DNA from: Peromyscus leucopus
Lineage: Eukaryota > Chordata > Mammalia > Rodentia > Cricetidae
DNA: 64,000 bases
Direction of reading: 5' to 3'
Assembly (NCBI RefSeq): GCF_004664715.2
Contig: NC_051070.1
Location: 41,752,456-41,816,455 of the forward strand
The translations under genes were made by a program, and so were the position numbers. Of the stretch, positions 32,600 to 43,395 are shown in pieces. Numbering within the stretch: the first letter of the stretch is position 1; the number at the start of each line of letters is the position of its first letter. The notes beneath the pieces were generated by a model, which was not told the DNA's origin, ran no database searches, and saw only the letters and a program-made list of their open reading frames with translations.

Positions 32600-33027
32600 T
32601 TGAATTTTATGAATACAGTGAATGAGTATACAAGCTACACTGTATGACAGGACCCATACCCAGCAGTAGATGGAAAACATAAAATATACTCAATGGTATT
32701 TTTGACAATTTTCTTCATCTCATGATATTTTGTCTGGGCATTTTTTACCTTATGAATCTTTTGCTCATAAATCATGGTAATTCTTCCCTAGAATCACCAG
32801 CCTAGAGTCAGTGTCACTACTTGACAACTATGGGCACTTCTTGGACACTGTGAGTATCCACAAATGCCCACAGGATGCTTGGATCAGTCCTTCTACAGGA
32901 GGCACCAGATGATATTTCAGCACACAGGTTCTTATAAACATTAATTCCAGGGGGAAAAATGATAGCAGAAAATTTTAAAGGAGTTTTTGTTTGCTTGGAC
33001 CTGGGAACATAGCTCACAAATAGCTTT

Positions 33028-33076
33028 GTATGTATGTATGTATGTATGTATGTATGTATGTATGTATGTATGTATA
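33028..33076. repeat. (TATG)n array
   Basis: Twelve uninterrupted TATG units. Confidence 0.96.
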
Positions 33077-33666
33077 TGGCATTTGTAAATTGTTGGGTTT
33101 GATATTTATCGAAGAAAACAGAAAAAAAAAGATAACAAAAAAACAGAAGGAAACAGAAAATGAAAGATCAACAAGAAAGAAATTTGATAATTCACAACTT
33201 GGGAGACCCATCTCCAGAGAAAGCTTGGTGATAGTTTATTGCCTGTGCAGAATGACAGGCTTGCTTTCCCAACTATCTCCGTCTTCCTCTTATACTAGAT
33301 ATCAGTAGAGCACTATGTCAAGTGTGCTCACTTCTCCTGTTTCTGTTCCACTTGCCTTTTATAAAAATATGTATCGTGTTAAGCATGATTACATTGCTGT
33401 TATGATCTATTTTAATAGTTATAAGTTTTGACTGACCCATAATTTTAGTTTATTATTGATGAAGTGATATGCATCTGATCGTACAGCATTTTTGTCTTCA
33501 AACAGTAAAATTTTTATATAAGTCACTTCAAATTTCATAAAATATTACAATTGTGGAGAAAGATAATATAGCAAAAATTCATCAAAACTTAATTATTTGT
33601 TACTATTTCTATTTTATCTTGTAATTGAGACAAAGGACATGTAAATAGAAATATGGGGAATATAAT

Positions 33667-33668
<2 letters not shown>

Positions 33669-33701
<33 letters not shown>
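33669..33701. repeat. (TA)n array
   Basis: About sixteen TA units. Confidence 0.94.
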
Positions 33702-33703
<2 letters not shown>

Positions 33704-33989
33704 AGAAAGAGAGAGTCATTATATCTCTTTTCTCAGAATAAAGTAAGTATTCATCTTGCGGTATCAGTACAAATTCACCATGTCAATAGTAAGAAGTATT
33801 GAACTCATGAACTACAGTAGTAGCAAAGAAGTGGGGATCATTGAGCCTGTACTGAAAATGTCATAAAACTCAGAGCACAGTTACCTATGACTTCAATGGA
33901 AATGCTATTTTTGGTAAAAACTAGTTGAAAAACTAGTTACTGCATTAACATCCATATCTGCATACAGCTTACAACTACATAAACATATA

Positions 33990-34202
33990 TTTTATATATA
34001 TATATACATACATACATACATACACACATATATATGTATATTACCCAACATGCACACATATACACACAACACATGTACACACATGCACATAACATGCACA
34101 CATATGTGCATACATCCATAAACATGCTCATGCACATATGCACAGGCATGCACACAAACATACATACACACACAGATACACACACACACACACACACACA
34201 CA
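33990..34202. repeat. Complex TA/CATA/CA-rich simple-sequence block
   Basis: Mixed (TA)n, (CATA)n, imperfect ACACAT/ATGCACAC units and a terminal (AC)n. The Cys-Val-rich and His-Thr-rich frames here are composition artefacts. Confidence 0.93.
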
Positions 34203-35164
34203 CTGCGTTCTTTTCTTTGCCTTTTTCAGCTAATGCATAAAGGCATTTATTTCAGAAGAACAGCACTAATTATACAGATATTCAGTGACCTAATTAAAAT
34301 GTATTTTAGTGACAATAGCAATAAAATTGAAAAGATTAACCAAGTACACTGAAGGACAATATGTTATGATATACTGTTTCAGTTGACAGTCTTATTACTA
34401 TGTTTTCTAAAACTGTCCCGAGAAATTGTTTTAATATTTTGGAACCTCCTTAATTTTCCTATAGTTATGATTTTTTAGTATTTACCTTCTTGGTATATTG
34501 TTCCTTGTATCTAAAGTCATTAGAAACTGCTCATTTGGCTTCCAGTCATACACTATAGAGGGCTTTGTCGCACATCCTTTGTGAAGAGTAGAGACGTGAA
34601 ATCACCATTACTCTACTGTCTTTGTGTTCTTGTTACTCAGTTTGTTCCAGGAGATGCATTGTGACTTTGATGCTATCTACCTCCACCTCAAACCTCCGTG
34701 GCCAAACCTCTTACCTCCTATCATACTCACACTTTTCTGTACTAAATATTATCCATGTAACATTGAAGGACAGCTTCCAAAGCACCAAAGCTCAAAACTG
34801 CTCATGGCAAGATAGAAAGGGGACTCAGAAAACCTCATCTTATTTTGAAACTCTCATCCGCTTGATTAAACAATGTCCATACTAGTGCGGGTGTGTTAGT
34901 ATGTATGCAAAAGGTGTAAGGATATTTTCTAATGCTGAACAGATTGATGATCTCCAAATCTAAATACTCCTGACTATCACTAAAGAGATGAAGCTTAATA
35001 TTGTACTTACTGTTGAGGTATCAGCATTTGGCCCATACCTACAATCCCTGCTACATTATTCCAAATGCATGCTGTACATAGAAAAGAATTTTACATATTT
35101 ACCCTATTTCTTTGTTCATGCCTTTTTTTTCTTCTTTTTGCTTTTAGGCTTAAGCCAACATTAT

Positions 35165-35885
35165 TTAATTTTTCTCATTCAATTCAGTTTATTTTATTTT
35201 ATTTTACAATACAATTCATTTCTACATATCAGCCACGAATTCCCTTGTTCTCCCCTCTCCCGCCGCACTCCCCTTCCCCCCAGCCCACCCCCCATTTCCA
35301 CCTCCTCCAGGGCAAAGCCTCCCCCGAGGACTGAGATCAACCTGGTAGACTCAGTCCAGGCAGGTCCAGTCCCCTCCTCCCAGGCCAAGCCAAGCGTCCC
35401 TGCATAAGCCCCAGGATTCAAACAGCCAACTCATGCAATGAGCACAGGACCTGGTCCCACTGCCTGGATGCCTCCCAAACAGATCAAGCCAGTCAACTGT
35501 CTCACCCATTCAGAGGGCCTGATCCAGTTGGGGGCCCCTCAGCCATTGATTGGTTCATAGTTCATGTGTTTACATTCGTTTGGCTATTTGTCCCTGTGCT
35601 TTATCCAACCTTGGTTTCAACAATTCTCGCTCATACAAACCCTCTTCTTTCTTGCCAATTGGACTCCTGGAGCTCCACCTGAGGCCTGGACATGGATCTC
35701 TGCAACCGGTTCCCTCAGTCATTGGATGGAGTTTCTAGCACGACAATTAGGGTGTTTGGCCATCCCATCACCAGAGTAGGTCAGTTCTGGCTGTCTCTCG
35801 ATCATTGCCAGCAGTCTATTGTGGAGGTATCTTTGTGGATTTCTGAGGGCCTCTCTAGCACTTTGCTTCTTCCTATTCTCTCTGT
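35165..35885 (-). mobile_element. 5'-truncated L1 3' UTR, antisense
   Basis: The minus strand gives the L1 3' UTR up to an A/T tail that appears as TTTTATTTTATTTTA at about 35190 on the plus strand. It shares long blocks with 12330-12910 and 53260-53880: CTTGCCAATTGGACTCCTGG, GTTCCCTCAGTCATTGGATGG, GTGTTTGGCCATCCCATCACC. The copy begins within the 3' UTR, near CTTCTTCCTATTCTC, so no ORF2 is present. Confidence 0.88.
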
Positions 35886-35972
35886 GTTGCATTGTGTTAA
35901 TCAATATTTCATCCTGCATGCAAATTTAACACATGCGTTCTTGATTTATTTCTAATATTTCTTTCCACATTC

Positions 35973-36431
35973 TGTTTGTTTTTTAACTCTTTGGCTTCGT
36001 AGGGAGCCTGCCACCCAGCCCCCAAATAAATCACATAGAGGCATACCCAGCCTTAGTTTGGCTTGTTTCTAGCCAGCTTTTCTTAAATTATCCCATCTAC
36101 TTTTTGCCTCTGGGCTTTTTCCATTTCTTACTTCTGTGTGTCTTACTTTCATTCTTACTCCACAGCTGGCTGTGTGGCTGGGTGACTGGCCCCTAGCGTC
36201 CTCCTTTCCTTGATCTTTTGCTCTTCTATTCTTTGCAGATTTCTCCTATTTATTCTCTTTGACTGCTAGCCCTACCTATCCTTTCTCCTACCTTGCTGTT
36301 GGCTGTTCAGCTCTTTAATAGACCAACCAGGTGTTTTAAACAGCAAAGTAACACGGCTTCACAGAGTTAAGCAAATGCAATAAGAAGGAATGCAACACAT
36401 TTTTGCATCTTTAAACAAATGTTCCACAGCA
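35973..36431 (-). repeat. LTR, family C, antisense
   Basis: The minus strand begins TGCTGTGGAACATTTG and shares family-C blocks with 3449-3946: TTAACTCTGTGAAGCCGTGTTA, GAGCTGAACAGCCAAC, CAGCCACACAGCCAGC, AATTTAAGAAAAGCTGG. The start TGCTGTGG is the same as in the mys-like LTR. No 6-bp TSD was found. A 14-bp direct repeat flanks it at a short distance (see findings). Confidence 0.85.
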
Positions 36432-38067
36432 TAAACAAATTTAACACATTTTAAATCAATATCATTCTCTGTTATACGGTTGAAAGGAGAAGTTGAAATT
36501 ATAATACTTATGCCATGTCTCTATGACTACATAGGCAATTAGTACCCTGGTTCCTTGTACCACCAAACAAAATCTAGAAACTACTAGTCTCACATACAAG
36601 GAGCAAGTTGTTTCTGCAGTCATACAAATCACCAGCTAAATTGAAACATGATGATTACCATACTTCTACTTTATAAAATGAATTGCAAATAAAAAAGCCC
36701 TTCTATTTATGATTTTTCTAAGCACATCTATGGCTAACTTATAAAAGAGATTATGTCAGTGTGTGCCATTTATCATCTGCATTTTTGGAAAATTTTCTTA
36801 AAACAGCTTTAACAAATAAGAACTAGTATAGAATTTTTAACAACTCAGCAAAACCTGGAATTATTCTTAACCTGAACACCCAAGTTTAGAAAAATATATT
36901 AAAATTTATTCCTCACAGCAAGACACCTGCAGCCATATTTTAAACTACAAAATATAGTAATAGGAACTTTCTCTCGGTATGTTATAAGTCATTATGTATG
37001 TTGAAAATGATTTGTTCAGTATATGAAATGTTGGATCTACATAAGGACTACCAATGTATCCTCACAAAAAAGCCGGACACAGATGCCATTGCTGTGCTTA
37101 TTCCTTAGGCGGAGGATCATGAGAATTAATTTTCTACTTTCTACATGTTGAAAAATGTCCAAAACTAATATAAATTCACATAAATATATGGAATTTTTGA
37201 CTCAAATATATTTGGGATAAATATATTGGTAACACATCTTTAGAATGGATGTAATAATGTAATAGAAATATTTTCTATTACAACATTATCTGAGTTTCTT
37301 GAGTATTATCTTTTACTCATTAGCTGAATGTAAAAAAAATGAAAAAAAGAAAGAAAAACATCATAAGTTAGTGCATTAATTCTAAATTGTTATATGTATT
37401 TCCTCACCCTGGCAGTTCTAGAAAATATAATTCAGCAGAATTTTATGCTTGTCCTCATCATTTTCTCACAGTACCAAAAGAACCATATTCCTACTCCTAT
37501 CCAGGTATAAGTATTGGTACTACTTCCGTTTAGTCCACTAGAAAATAGAAGGAACAGTGAGCAGAGTTCTTGTTTACTTTGGGAAGTAATGAAATTTTTG
37601 TCTGTAAATGTAACCAAAATGTGCAAAGTATTTAGAACCAAATCTTTTAATGTGTTGGTGGTAACCTGAAAATAAAAATGTTTAAATCAAAGCCAAGTGA
37701 TGTTAAACATATAAATCATATAAAATTGTGTTCAAGTGCAAACAGAAAAAACATACTGTGGCGTTCAAAAACATAACTATTTATGAATAGTGCCATATGG
37801 AAAAAGTCAGCGGTATGCATTGACCAGCATAGTACGTCTCCACTGTTTTAATATGTGCCATTTTCTACCTGCATTATCGAAATATTTTCTTAAAATTGTA
37901 TATGTAGTTAAGATAGAATCAGTCAATATAATTGTATGATGCAAAGGAATTATCATATGTCTAGGAGGTAAATATTTTTCTCTGAGATAAGTCCATGGTT
38001 TAAAAGTCTTTAGGTACTCTAGCTATTATTTCTAAATGTCATAGATAAAAGAAGGGAAAATAACTAC

Positions 38068-38069
<2 letters not shown>
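36432..38069. other. Unassigned AT-rich DNA
   Basis: No gene and no named repeat seen. Confidence 0.45.

Positions 38070-38135
<66 letters not shown>
38070..38135. repeat. (AC)n(TA)n compound microsatellite
   Basis: About sixteen AC units followed by TATA/GTATA units. Confidence 0.95.
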
Positions 38136-38800
38136 CTGAAGCTATTTATGTATATATACTTAAAGTATTCCTTGGCCACAATTGGAAAGCATTTAAAGCA
38201 CTTAAACTTTATGATCTAGTTATCACTTCATTGGCTATACACAAAATAGCACCAGAAAAATAAGAAAATAGTCATTCAATCTGATCTGAACATGTAAGTT
38301 TAGACATATTTTGAATTTATGTTTTAACACATATATTGTTTGATATTAGTGCATGACCTATAGATACCATTTCACCAAGTGTGCTAGAACTTTATGTCTA
38401 TAGTAAAAGAACAAGTGAGATTTAGTGATATGATTCCATGTTGAATATGGTGACATAGAAAAACACCTAAGATCTAATATTAGCCTCTTCATGTATGTGG
38501 ACAAATAAAAAACTGTTTTAACTTTGCTAATAAAATATTTTTAATTTCTGAGACATTCTATAGACACAAATAATATTTTAGATGACTTGATAACATTTAG
38601 AAATTGTCTCTGAGTAAGTATAGAAGCATTTTCTTCATATTAATGCAGACTCTGAAATTTAAATTTGAAGCCCAAATGAATATAAGCAAATAAAACACAT
38701 TAAAATTTCAATTAAAACAGGCAATACATTCTGCTTACTGTGAAGCTATTTTTTTTTTTTTAGAATGTTGTTGAGTGATAAAAAAAAAAATACTGAACTA
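38136..38800. other. Unassigned AT-rich DNA
   Basis: Nothing recognised. Two A/T homopolymer runs (38751-38761 and 38781-38790) lie just before the B1. Confidence 0.45.
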
Positions 38801-38948
38801 GGGCCAGGTGGTAGCAGTGCATGCCTTTAATCCCAGCACTTGGAAGGCAGAGCCAGATGGATCTCGGTGTTCAAGGCCAGCCTGGCCTACAGAGTGAGAT
38901 CCAGGACAGGCATCAAAACTACACGGGGAAACCCTGTCTCAAAAAACC
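38801..38948 (+). repeat. SINE B1, sense
   Basis: GGCCAGGTGGTAGCAGTGCATGCCTTTAATCCCAGCACTTGG leads to GTTCAAGGCCAGCCTGGCC and CCCTGTCTCAAAAAACC. It is little diverged. The tail runs into (ACC)n/(CACCAA)n at 38950-39016. Confidence 0.95.
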
Positions 38949-38949
38949 A

Positions 38950-39016
38950 ACACACACACCCCCACCACCATCACCACCACCACCAACACCAACACCAACA
39001 CCAACACCAACAACAA
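38950..39016. repeat. (ACC)n/(ACCAAC)n array grown from the B1 tail
   Basis: CACACACC, then CACCAC units, then CAACAC units, ending CAACAACA before an A-run. It encodes His, Pro or Gln repeats only as an artefact. Confidence 0.93.
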
Positions 39017-40257
39017 AAAAAATAGAATTGAATCAATATTTAATCATCCTCCATCTCTTTCCCTTCTTTCTCTTTCCCCTTTTTTTCTCTCTCACCAAGG
39101 GCCTGTTCCAATTTTTTCCTGATGCTGGTAGTCAAATCAAGGACTACATCAATTTTTAGGGAAGCGCTCTAACCTAGAGCTATATAGATACCACTACTAA
39201 TGACCGCCTTAACTATTTCTTTGTCTATGAAACATTCACAAACTTCAGTGACAGTTCAATGCTCATGTGTATTAAGAAGACACACACTGTAATTTCCTTT
39301 ATGTGACATTATATTATGTTGTGAATACTCTCTATGATTTTAAGATTTATAATATATACTAAGAAACAAAGAAATGTTGATAATAAAGTTGAGTATTTTA
39401 AAAATAGTTTTCTACTTAATGTACAAAAATATGACTAAACATTAGAAAAACTCTGAAGTTTAACAATCAATGAGTTTTCTGAAATTCCAGGCAGTGCTAC
39501 TTAAATGATGTGCAATTAATCTAATAGATGACATTAATTGTTAAGTATATTTCATAATAGACTAGCTGTCACAGCTTAATTATTATACTTTGGTAGTACT
39601 ATGTTCTTCAAATTAACTTCAGTGGATTTAATATGAACAGGAGATACTGCAAGCATAAATGATCAAATCATCGTCAAATTGTTTGCATGATTACTCTTTC
39701 CCAAGAATTAGCGAGTCTGTAAAATATAACTTTTCAGAGTTTTAAAGAGGAAATGGCTGGAATCTACTTTTAAACTGTTCTTATACCCAGTCTTTCTTCT
39801 CCTAGTCTTTTCTATCTTTGCCTTATACTCTCCTTATATTCAGTCTCCATGTGATATCTTATTTCTCCCTTTTCTCCAAACCATCTATAACACTACTACT
39901 ACATATAAGAGCTAACATACCCATCTAAAAGAAATTATTAATGGATTTTATGTGGTAGAAATTTTCTGTCCTGTTTCTGGGAAATTTTCTCTTGAATGAG
40001 TGGAACCAGATAAGCTAAATAGAAGGAAAAGGCATGTGAGGTGAAAAAGTCCATGCCAACCTCCACATTTGAGCTGAAAACTCTTCTGATCTAATTTGGA
40101 AGTTACTTTACTACTTTCCTGAAATTTAACAAACATCTATGTATAGGTAATGATGTATAAATTCTGTCTCACTTCCAGTTTTGTAAAAAAATAAAATAAC
40201 TATACCAAAGACTGGTTGTGTGCCTATAATTGGATAATGAAATCCACAAAATATGTG

Positions 40258-40259
<2 letters not shown>
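39017..40259. other. Unassigned DNA
   Basis: Nothing recognised beyond AT-rich sequence. The last ten bases (AATATGTGAG, 40250-40259) are the left TSD of the SINE that follows. Confidence 0.45.
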
Positions 40260-40304
<45 letters not shown>

Positions 40305-40475
40305 GTGTATGGGTGCTTTTTTCTTTGCTTCATGTTTGTCTGAGCAGTACACACATGCCCGGCATTTGATCCCCTGAAACTGGAGTTATAAACATATTCT
40401 TCTGTTATGTGTGTTCTGGGATATAAAGTTAGGTCTTCTGAAAGATCAGCCATTGCTCTTAACCACTAGGTTTCT
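40260..40475 (-). repeat. B3/B2-type SINE, antisense, with T41 tail and 10-bp TSD
   Basis: A run of 41 T (40261-40301) is the A-tail of a minus-strand SINE. The body has TTGATCCCCTGAAACTGGAGTTATAAAC, TCTTCTGAAAGATCAGCCATTGCTCTTAACCACTA. The TSD AATATGTGAG lies at 40250-40259 and 40476-40485. The body is clearly diverged while the tail is long and pure, so the tail has probably re-expanded. Confidence 0.82.
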
Positions 40476-40485
40476 AATATGTGAG

Positions 40486-41881
40486 ATCTTAATCGATATA
40501 GTTATATTGGATCATGTTGGAAAAAGAGGCTTTGGAGACAAAGTTGAACATTGTCTCATGTTTCTCTATGTAGATTCCTTATCCAAAATGTTCCAGTCTT
40601 CAACTCTAGTGGGTAGACAGACTAAATGTGTTTGTCTAAATGAGTAATTTAAATGATATGTCTATGTTTACTTAAAAGGTAGTAATGTACTTTTCCTCTT
40701 ACATAATAATGAATATTTATTCTGGTGCCGCTTTGTTTTAAAAAGAACCTGAAAATGTTTATTTCTATGTAATCATTTTTAAAAGCGCATTTTAACTTGG
40801 TTGTGAAATATATTCCACATACTCATGTGTTAGAGACTGTTTTGCTAGATAAAGTGTCTTTGAGAAGTGATTGGATCCTGAAGGACCTGAAATAATCAAT
40901 AGATAAATCCTTTGATTAGTTCTTAATGGGACATAATCATTGGGGGTTGGTGAAAGATGGAAAGTGGTATTTAGTTTGAGAAACTATGTTCATAGGGTCC
41001 TAACATGGAAAAATCTATTTTATTACTTACCTTATACCTGGCTATCTACTTCCTATTATATAACATAGGCAACTTCCTTTACTGTACATCCATGGTACCA
41101 CAATAACCTAGTTTTTAATATGTCCTGGACCAAACAGGCTCTGATTTCAGACTGAATGCTCTTAAGTGCCTAAATTGCAAGTACTACTCACAATGGTGCA
41201 AAATAAATAAATAGACAAAGAAAAATTGTACCAGAGTAGTTGAGTCATTGCTGAGGTATCTGGTAATGTTTAGAATTGCTTTGTAACTGAAATGTGAAGT
41301 AATTTGGGAACAATGGAAGAGGTAAGCTAGAGAATCCTTAGAATTCTCCAAAGACAGCTTGATATGGCAATGCTCACAAGATCAGTATGGTGGCAGGAAT
41401 GTGGACAGAGAAGGTAGAGCTCATGGGTTTCACATAGAATAGAGACTATTGTTCATTATACTGGGTTCATATCCCTTTGTGCCAGTAATTTGTTTCCATT
41501 TTGTCCACATGCCTAGACTTTGTGAAAGGAATATTTTAAGGCTGAGGGACTAATTGCCATGGTCCCAACTGCAGCATGATTCATGTCCTGAGACAGGGAA
41601 GGTGCAAGTGGCTGGCCTTGAATAGCTCCAGCCCTCTTTATTTATAATTTGAAAATAAGCATGTGTTTCCCACCCTTCAGAATTAATCTCTGGGGAAAAA
41701 AAACAAATATTTTTCCCAAAAATTTACTTAAAAACAAAATTTAAACAAAAAAACAGTGTTCAGCGTTTTGTTAGCTTGGCTAAATACCAAGCCAGAAACA
41801 CCCTGTCCTGACAAAGCTAAAAGATGATAAATGTAGGCATACATTCTAAAGAACAACAATGTCATTCAAAAATCTGAGAAA
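40486..41881. other. Unassigned DNA
   Basis: No gene or named repeat. Confidence 0.45.
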
Positions 41882-41887
41882 CATCAG

Positions 41888-42434
41888 TGTTGAACAAATA
41901 CTAATTGATCCTCTAATAAAAACCCAGAGCCAGATATTGGAGTAAATGCTGAAAGATCAGAGAAATAAAGAAACAAGCCACTAGAGAAATTTCTCACCAC
42001 TACCGAAGCCTCAGGTTGAAAGGCAGGGAGGCAAGATCCTGTCTGTATGAATCCTCAAAAGAATGCTTCTGAGTCCTCAGCTCAAAGGACTGAGTTCTTG
42101 TTGCCTCCTGACTTACATGTCTTTCTCCAGAACACTTCCTGTCTCAACCTTCTTAGTACTGGGATTAAAGGCATGTGACTCCCAGGTACTGGGATTAAAG
42201 GTGTGAGTCATCACTGCCTGGCTCTGTTTCTCTTTTAGACTGGATTAATATCATGTAGTCCAGGGTGGCCTTGAACTCACAGAGACCCACACAGATCTCT
42301 GTCTCCCAAGTGCAAGGTTAAAGAACGGTATGTTCTGCCACCGGCTGGCCTCTATGTTTAATCTAGTGGCTGGCTCTGTCCTCTGATCATCTGGCAAATT
42401 TTATTTGTTAGAGTACATACAAAATATCACCACT
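41888..42434 (-). repeat. Solo LTR, family B, with exact 6-bp TSD CATCAG
   Basis: The flanks CATCAG at 41882-41887 and 42435-42440 match exactly. The minus strand starts AGTGGTGATATT (TG mutated to AG) and ends TTCAACA. It holds a full B1-like module (TTAACCTTGCACTTGGGAGAC...GTGAGTTCAAGGCC) and then two CCTTTAATCCCAGTAC repeats, and a GGGTTTTTATTAGAGG end with a polyadenylation-like block. It is homologous to 62036-62416 and 43119-43395. Confidence 0.9.
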
Positions 42435-42440
42435 CATCAG

Positions 42441-43118
42441 TTCCAAAATAATTTTAGGGTGAAATATTGAAGGGAAAAATGGAATTTCTGGGAATGATCA
42501 CATCTGTCCCACTCATGACCAACAAAGTGACACTAAAAACCACTGAGACAATCATCAGTATTATGAGAGAGAAGAGAGTGAGAGCATCCAAGCTACATGG
42601 TCTTAACAGTTCTCTGTGCTGTCCCAAGGTCAACTGGTCCTTGCAAAGTTAGAGACAATAAACACTGGTCTTGCCTCTCAGAGACCGGTGAGACAAGCAT
42701 CCATTAGAGGATCTGAAACTAGGCCACATGGCTCCCAGCATCTAATTGCTCTGAGAAAATGCCCTCTAAGGAAATTCAGGATTTGGGCTGTGGCAGGGAT
42801 TTATTTATTTGGTTCTTTGTTCACTTCTTTGTTTTTAGATATATTTATTAATGAGAAGTAAGAACAAAATCAGACTAGAAACATTCAACAAACTTTTAAC
42901 ACCCACCCCCCAAGAAGTGTATGCAAATTTGGGCAAGAAAATTATGTCCGTTGAGGAGATGTGTGCTATTAAGAAGATTAGAAAAATGTTGGCATTAAGG
43001 AAGTTAATATATCATACCAATTGCTGGCTAGATTTAGGTTTAATTTACTTGGAAGATGTTGCCTTGAAGGGAACAACATGGCATATTGTACGTACAATCC
43101 TGCTAGGAAATACTCTTC
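42441..43118. other. DNA between two family-B LTRs
   Basis: Frames at 42467-42652, 42616-42861 and 42851-43123 (the last 90 codons, Lys-rich start) have no retroviral or other motif that I recognise. Because the left LTR has its own TSD, this is not a provirus interior. Confidence 0.4.
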
Positions 43119-43395
43119 TGTAACACGAGTTGCTAAACAGTCTTGTTAAAAATAAAAACAAAAACCCGGAGCCAGATATTGGAGTGAAAGCTGAAAGATC
43201 AGAGAAACAGAACAAGCCAGCCATGGTCTTACCTCTATAAAATCCTCAGCCTCAAGTGCTAGAGTTCCTGTTTCTTCATGCCTTATATACCTTTCTGTGT
43301 CCTACCATATTACTTCCTGGGATTAGAGGCATGTGTCCTTCCCAAGCAAAGACATGAGATCTCAAGTGTTGGGATTAAAGGTGTATGCATCCAAT
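43119..43395 (-). repeat. LTR, family B, 3' part only, antisense
   Basis: The plus strand starts TGTAACACGAG and continues AAAACCCGGAGCCAGATATTGGAGTGAAAGCTGAAAGATCAGAGAAA, as in the copy at 41888. It stops after GGGATTAAAGGTGTATGC, so the 5' half of the LTR is missing. The two B1-like modules are half lost. Confidence 0.82.

Larger units (their letters stand above)
31030..32795 (+). mobile_element. Old Lx-like L1 3' UTR, sense, split by an LTR
   Basis: The order of blocks is that of a rodent Lx 3' UTR: ACCAGCTACAAACCCTTCCATCT, TAAGGCCCACTCCATGA, CAGTAGCAATAAAATGATG, CATAGATCAGC...CATCATCAGAG, and GGGACTAAATGAGATGTCT. After the LTR at 32067-32599 it continues with AGCAGTAGATGGAAAACATAAAATA and CTCAATGGTATTTTTG. 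No ORF2 sequence is visible upstream, so it was strongly 5' truncated. Confidence 0.75.
32796..35164. other. Unassigned DNA with several microsatellites
   Basis: No gene. The simple repeats at 33028, 33669 and 33990 are listed separately. The Asn-X-Arg-rich plus frame at 33030-33308 begins in the TATG array and has no known domain. Confidence 0.45.

Noticed and set aside
33937..34203. Cysteine/valine-rich repetitive frames that could suggest small secreted proteins
   Set aside because: They are translations of CA/TG and TA simple repeats.
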